Positions 48,863-52,174 of a stretch of DNA of 52,174 nt are shown piece after piece; position 1 is the stretch's first letter, and each line of letters opens with the position of its first letter. The notes under the pieces were generated by a model. The model worked only from the letters and a program-made list of their open reading frames with translations. It had not been told where the DNA came from and did no database searches. The position numbers were made by a program, and so were the translations under genes. Origin of the DNA: Myxococcota bacterium (lineage in GTDB: Bacteria > Myxococcota_A > UBA9160 > SZUA-336); contig DATKAO010000092.1 of NCBI GenBank assembly GCA_035498015.1, forward strand, positions 1 to 52,174, written 5' to 3'.

Positions 48863-50503
48863 TCAGACGTACGTGCTGCCCTTGGGCTCCGTCTCGTCGC
48901 GCCGGATCACCACGTTCACGAGCGCCGGCTTGCCCGACGCGAACGCGCGCTCGAGCGCGGGCCGGATCTGCTCCGGCCGCTCGCAGAACTCGCCGTGACC
49001 GCCCAGCGCCTCGACCACCTTGTCGTAGCGCGTGTAGTTCAAGTAAGTCGCGACGGCGCGCTCCTTGCCGTAGATGCCGATCTGCGGGCGCAGCATCTGA
49101 CCCCAGGCCGCGTCGTTGCCCACGATGCCCACGATCGGCAGGTTGAAGCGGATCGCGGTGTCGTACTCGAAGCCGTTCAGGCCGAACGAGCCGTCGCCGT
49201 AGATGATCAGCACCTTCTTCTCGGGGAAGGAGACCTTCGCGGCCAGCGCGAACGGCATGCCAACGCCGAGGGTGCCGAGCGGGCCCGGGTCCATCCAGCA
49301 GTTCTCCTTCATCACGGGCACGACCTTCGCGGCCTGCGCGACGATGTCGCCGCCGTCGCCGATCAGGATCGTGTCCTCGTCGATGAAGTCGCGGATCTCG
49401 CGGCACATGCGCAGCGGGTCGATCGGGACCTCGTTCGAGTTGAGCTCGCTCTCGAAGCCCTTCTCGATCTTCTGCTCGAGCGCGCGCAGCTCGTCGCGCC
49501 AGGCGTGGAAGTCGAGCTTCAGCGACTCCTCCTTCATGACCTGCAGCATCTGCTCGAAGGCGATCCCGAGGTTGCCCACGACGGCCGCGTCGGCCGAGCG
49601 GTTCTGCCCGACGAGCGTGTTCTCCATCTCGAGCTGGATGATCTTGGCGTTGGCCGGGATGGCCTTGCCGAAACGCAGCCGGAAGTCGAGCGGCGAGCCC
49701 GCGAGCACGAACACGTCGCACTTCGACATGGCTTCCTTGCGCGAGCGGTTCATGAACTGCGGGTCGTCGAAGCGGAGCTGCCCGCGGCCCATGCCGTTCA
49801 GGAAGGTCGGCAGGCGTGTCTCCTCGACGAAGCGGCGCATGGCGGTTCCGCCCTGCGACCACTTCACGCTCGTGCCCGCCATCATGATCGGGCGCTGCGC
49901 GCCGGCCAGGATCTCGAGCGCCGCCACGACGTCGGCGCGGTCGGGCGCCTGGCGCGGGGCGCGCCGGAACTTGGGGAACCAGGCCTTGGCGAAGTCACCG
50001 GGCCCCATCAGCACGTCCATGGGAATCTCGAGGAACGCGGGGCCGGGAATGCCCGAGGTGGCGTGGCGCACCGCCAGCTCGATGTACTCCGGAATGCGCG
50101 ACGTGTCGTAGCAGGCGTCGGCCCACTTCGAGATCGGGCGGATCATGGACACGTGGTCCATCTCCTGGAGTGACCCGCGGCGCAGGTTCGAGAACGGCCC
50201 CTGACCGCCGATCACCAGGATCGGGCTGTTCGCGCGCCAGGCGTTCGCGATGCCGGTGACTCCGTCGGTGACTCCGGGCCCCGCGGTCACGATCGCGCAG
50301 CCGACCTTGTCCGGGTTCAGCCGGCTGTAGGCGTCGGCCGCGTGCACGGCGGCCTGCTCGTGGCGCACGTCGATGATCTTGATGCCCTCGTCGAGCGCGC
50401 CGTCGTAGATCGGCATGATGTGTCCGCCGGACAGCGTGAAGATGCAGTCGACGCCGGCCAGCTTCAGAGCCCGGGCGGCGAGCTTTCCACCGTGGGTGGC
50501 CAT
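48863..50503 (-). CDS. Thiamin-diphosphate enzyme, acetolactate synthase-like
   Basis: This 546-residue ThDP-dependent enzyme resembles the acetolactate synthase, 2-hydroxyacyl-CoA lyase and oxalyl-CoA decarboxylase group. IIDVRHEQAAVHAADAYSR (catalytic Glu, about 43-61) activates ThDP; GCAIVTAGPGVTDGVTGI follows, and IIYGDGSFGLNGFEYDTAIRFNLPIVGIVGND is the GDGx-N metal and diphosphate motif (about 445-475). GPLGTLGVGMPFALAA is also conserved. A GGGAGGA ribosome-binding site precedes the ATG at 50503. No small subunit is adjacent, and the gene is not next to leuCD, so a role outside branched-chain synthesis, such as 2-hydroxyacyl-CoA cleavage, is equally likely. Confidence 0.88.
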   Translation of the reverse strand: MATHGGKLAARALKLAGVDCIFTLSGGHIMPIYDGALDEGIKIIDVRHEQAAVHAADAYSRLNPDKVGCAIVTAGPGVTDGVTGIANAWRANSPILVIGGQGPFSNLRRGSLQEMDHVSMIRPISKWADACYDTSRIPEYIELAVRHATSGIPGPAFLEIPMDVLMGPGDFAKAWFPKFRRAPRQAPDRADVVAALEILAGAQRPIMMAGTSVKWSQGGTAMRRFVEETRLPTFLNGMGRGQLRFDDPQFMNRSRKEAMSKCDVFVLAGSPLDFRLRFGKAIPANAKIIQLEMENTLVGQNRSADAAVVGNLGIAFEQMLQVMKEESLKLDFHAWRDELRALEQKIEKGFESELNSNEVPIDPLRMCREIRDFIDEDTILIGDGGDIVAQAAKVVPVMKENCWMDPGPLGTLGVGMPFALAAKVSFPEKKVLIIYGDGSFGLNGFEYDTAIRFNLPIVGIVGNDAAWGQMLRPQIGIYGKERAVATYLNYTRYDKVVEALGGHGEFCERPEQIRPALERAFASGKPALVNVVIRRDETEPKGSTYV

Positions 50504-50552
50504 CGCGAAATCCTCCCAATGGAGTCCGGGCGCAGCATAGCAGGCGGGGCGC

Positions 50553-51440
50553 TCAGGGCGTCTGGCGGAGCTCCGGGAAGCGCTGGGCGAGGTCGTCCAG
50601 GTGCAGCCCGATGGCCTGGGCCTCCGCGAACGCGGCGCGCGCGCGCTCGGGCCGCTGCGCGTCGAGCGACGACAGGATCCGGTTGCGGTGCGCGAGCTCG
50701 AGCTCGCTCGAGTCACAGCGCGCGCCGTCGCACGGCAAGAGCCGGGCGTACTCGGCGACCGCTTCGGTGTAGCTCTCCTGCGCGCCGTCGTAGTCGCGGC
50801 TCTGCGTCTGCTCGCCGCCGAGGCGCACCAGCGCCTGGGCGAGCATGCGCGCCGCCTGGGCGTTCTGCGGGTACTCGCGCGTCACGGCGCGCAGCTGGTC
50901 GATGCCCGCGTCGATCGAGCCGCGGTCGATCAGGTCGTAGGCCAGGTCCAGGCGCCGCTCGACGGGCAGCCGCACCGCGGGGGTCTGGGCCGCGAGGTCG
51001 GGCGCGAGCGCCGTGGCCTCGGCCCGGAGCTCCTCGGCCAGGGCATCATCGGTCTCGAAGGCCGCGCGCTCGAACAGCACCGACGCCAGGCTGCGCGTGA
51101 CGCTCGCGTCGTCCGGCGCCAGCTCGCGCGCCGCGCGCAGGTCCTTCTCGGCCAGCGCCAGGCCTTTCGCCCCACCCGGCTTGCGCCGCTTGGCCTCGGC
51201 CCGGCTCGCGTAGGCGGCCACGAGCTGGCTGCGCAGGCGGTCGTTCCAGGGCGTGCGTTCGATCGCCTGCTGGTAGCCGCCGATCGCGCCGTCGAGGTCA
51301 CCGTGGGCTGCGGCGGCTTCCGCCCGCTCCACGATGGGGGCGACGCCCGCCGTGGCCGCCGCGCGGGCCGCGTCGTCCGGGGCGCGACCGCCGCAGTCCG
51401 CCCCCGCGAACGCCATCAGCGCCACGCAGAGGGTGCGCAC
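50553..51440 (-). CDS. TPR-repeat lipoprotein
   Basis: The 295-residue product has an N-terminal signal with a lipobox-like FAGADC (Cys about 16) if GTG 51440 is used; a longer start at 51530 would place hydrophilic residues first. Helix pairs of the TPR kind follow: AAAAHGDLDGAIGGYQQAIERTP (about 48-70), LALAEKDLRAARELAPDD, and a later GIDQLRAVTREYPQNAQAARML and GAQESYTEAVAEYARLLP. It is a periplasmic or surface scaffold; partners are unknown. It lies 49 bases before the ThDP gene on the same strand and is divergent from the YbjQ-like gene. Confidence 0.72.
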   Translation of the reverse strand: MRTLCVALMAFAGADCGGRAPDDAARAAATAGVAPIVERAEAAAAHGDLDGAIGGYQQAIERTPWNDRLRSQLVAAYASRAEAKRRKPGGAKGLALAEKDLRAARELAPDDASVTRSLASVLFERAAFETDDALAEELRAEATALAPDLAAQTPAVRLPVERRLDLAYDLIDRGSIDAGIDQLRAVTREYPQNAQAARMLAQALVRLGGEQTQSRDYDGAQESYTEAVAEYARLLPCDGARCDSSELELAHRNRILSSLDAQRPERARAAFAEAQAIGLHLDDLAQRFPELRQTP

Positions 51441-51579
51441 GAGAGATGCAACACCAGACTTCGGATGCACCGGCAACTCCCCCGGAAGGGCGGCGAGGAT
51501 ACCGGGAGTCCCCGGAGTCGAACAACGCATGCAAGCCCCCGAATCTACATACAGTCCGGCCGCTCGGGCGCCGATACCC

Positions 51580-51921
51580 ATGACCGTGGGTGAGACGCAG
51601 ATTCCGCTGAACTCCGAGAACGACGTGGAGCTGTACACGTCGCCCTGGGTCAGCGGCACGCGCGCGGCGGCGTATTTCGGCCCGATCAGCTCGGAGCTGT
51701 TTCTACAAGATGACCAGGTCGAGGACCGGTCGTCGGCGTGGACCAAGGCCGAGCGCGAGCTGCTCGAGTCGCTGCGCGACAAGGCGCGCCTGCTCGGCGC
51801 CAACGCGGTGGTCGGGCTGGAAGTCACGCTCGACCCGTTCGCGCGCGCGAGTGACTCGGACGCGACGGGCCTGCGCCTGCACGCGGTCGGCACCGCGGCC
51901 AAGCTCGAACCTCTGTTCTGA
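51580..51921 (+). CDS. YbjQ/UPF0145-like protein
   Basis: The 113-residue product resembles the YbjQ heavy-metal-binding family. It has VELYTSPWVSG near the start, RAAAYFGPISSELFL, a helix with RELLESLRDKARLLGANAVVGLEVTLDPF (about 62-90), and a C-terminal ATGLRLHAVGTAAKLEPL. The GANAVVGLE segment is the family's strongest match. ATG 51580 is preferred over 51529, which would overlap the divergent TPR gene. Function of the family is not established. Confidence 0.7.
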   Translation: MTVGETQIPLNSENDVELYTSPWVSGTRAAAYFGPISSELFLQDDQVEDRSSAWTKAERELLESLRDKARLLGANAVVGLEVTLDPFARASDSDATGLRLHAVGTAAKLEPLF

Positions 51922-51928
51922 GTCCGTT

Positions 51929-51954
51929 CGGGCTGGGTGTCGTCTGCCAGCCCG
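51929..51954. terminator. Terminator-like hairpin between convergent genes
   Basis: CGGGCTGG and CCAGCCCG form a perfect 8-bp stem with a 10-base loop, between the end of the YbjQ-like gene and the end of the partial minus-strand gene. There is no T-run; it could serve both strands. Confidence 0.5.
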
Positions 51955-51972
51955 CGCAGCGGGCCCTGCGAG

Positions 51973-52173
51973 TCACTTCACGCAGATCCGGAAGCGCAGC
52001 GCGAAGCTCGGATCCGGGGTCGCCGTGTCTGCCACGAAGGTGCCCTTCAGGTTCACGCGCACGTTGGTCACCTGGGTGTCACAGCCGTTCGCGCCCGCCA
52101 CGGGCACGTAGGTCCAGGTGGTGCCGCTGTCCTTCGAGAACTCGAGGTCGTCGGTGGTCGAGGCGAGCGAGGT
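51973..52173 (-). CDS. Exported or surface protein, C-terminal fragment (cut by window)
   Basis: The frame is open from the window edge to a TGA at 51973-51975 and encodes a 66-residue tail: DDLEFSKDSGTTWTYVPV, ANGCDTQVTNVRVNLKGTFV and TATPDPSFALRFRICVK. Two Cys and alternating Thr/Val strands look like the end of an Ig-like or DUF11-type extracellular domain. Codon choice fits the rest of the window. The start and most of the protein lie beyond 52174, so no family is assigned. Confidence 0.55.
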   Translation of the reverse strand, partial: TSLASTTDDLEFSKDSGTTWTYVPVAGANGCDTQVTNVRVNLKGTFVADTATPDPSFALRFRICVK

Positions 52174-52174
52174 G

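Noticed and set aside
1-52174. tRNA, rRNA, CRISPR array, prophage or transposon genes
   Set aside because: I found no T-loop-like GTTCRA context in a cloverleaf, no regularly spaced repeats and no integrase or transposase motif.

Overview
This is a compact stretch of bacterial chromosome with very high GC, read as 53 protein-coding genes, two of them cut by the window ends. I see no tRNA, rRNA, CRISPR array, transposase or phage gene. The cell is probably Gram-negative-like. It has lipoproteins with lipoboxes, a BamE/SmpA-like protein, an AmpG-type muropeptide permease, MurQ, Ddl, heptosyltransferase-type and ArnT-type glycosyltransferases, and CFA synthase. FO synthase (CofG plus CofH) means it makes the deazaflavin part of F420. 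A PurO-type IMP cyclohydrolase, LarE and a carotenoid oxygenase add to a mix that would suit Myxococcota, Binatota or a relative. That placement is inference; no ribosomal marker is present.

Layout. 1-1756: two tandem ArnT/PMT-like glycosyltransferases. 1753-5519: acyl-CoA dehydrogenase (minus), then PurO and AmpG (plus). 5465-10815: a minus-strand surface-glycan block (two GT-C membrane proteins, a GT9 enzyme, a methyltransferase) joined by GTGA overlaps. 10825-12463: MutM, a small membrane protein and an FHA protein. 12544-15582: minus-strand run LarE, C45-like acyltransferase/hydrolase, carotenoid oxygenase. 15654-23506: Ddl, patatin, double-ACT regulator, FAD oxidoreductase, MutS2, MurQ. 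23508-24993: three small minus-strand genes, two of them lipoproteins. 25025-29636: a plus-strand lipid block (PlsC-like, DUF1295, CFA synthase) ending in photolyase. 29618-32418: LeuD, LeuC, methyltransferase. 32542-37480: second PlsC-like protein, a secreted 431-residue protein, an orphan CcmI-like lipoprotein, DUF4149-like, a 67-residue unknown, a YgjP/SprT-like metallopeptidase and a LON-domain protein. 37481-39182: a probable dnaA regulatory region and a divergent dnaA. 39121-45418: RfbB, CofH, CofG, an orphan DNA methyltransferase, a HAD hydrolase and a GT4 enzyme. 45670-52174: a class III aminotransferase with a YceI lipoprotein, two unknown exported or coupled proteins, a ThDP enzyme, a TPR lipoprotein, a YbjQ-like protein and a partial surface protein.

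Functional threads are peptidoglycan turnover (AmpG, MurQ, Ddl), envelope lipid and glycan synthesis, leucine biosynthesis, DNA repair and replication (MutM, MutS2, photolyase, DnaA), and deazaflavin synthesis, which could also supply a photolyase antenna. Adjacent same-strand genes are often coupled through GTGA or ATGA start/stop overlaps, and convergent genes often overlap at their 3' ends.

The strongest unexplained signal is not a gene. The 9-bp palindrome GAGT(C/G)ACTC and its 7-8 bp subsets recur across the whole window in every reading frame and on both strands, far above what base composition predicts. They force otherwise rare codons (TCA, ACT, AGT) into coding sequence. Two short dispersed repeats, a structured 357-bp gap and a cluster of TGTGNA motifs ahead of dnaA are the other non-genic features of note.
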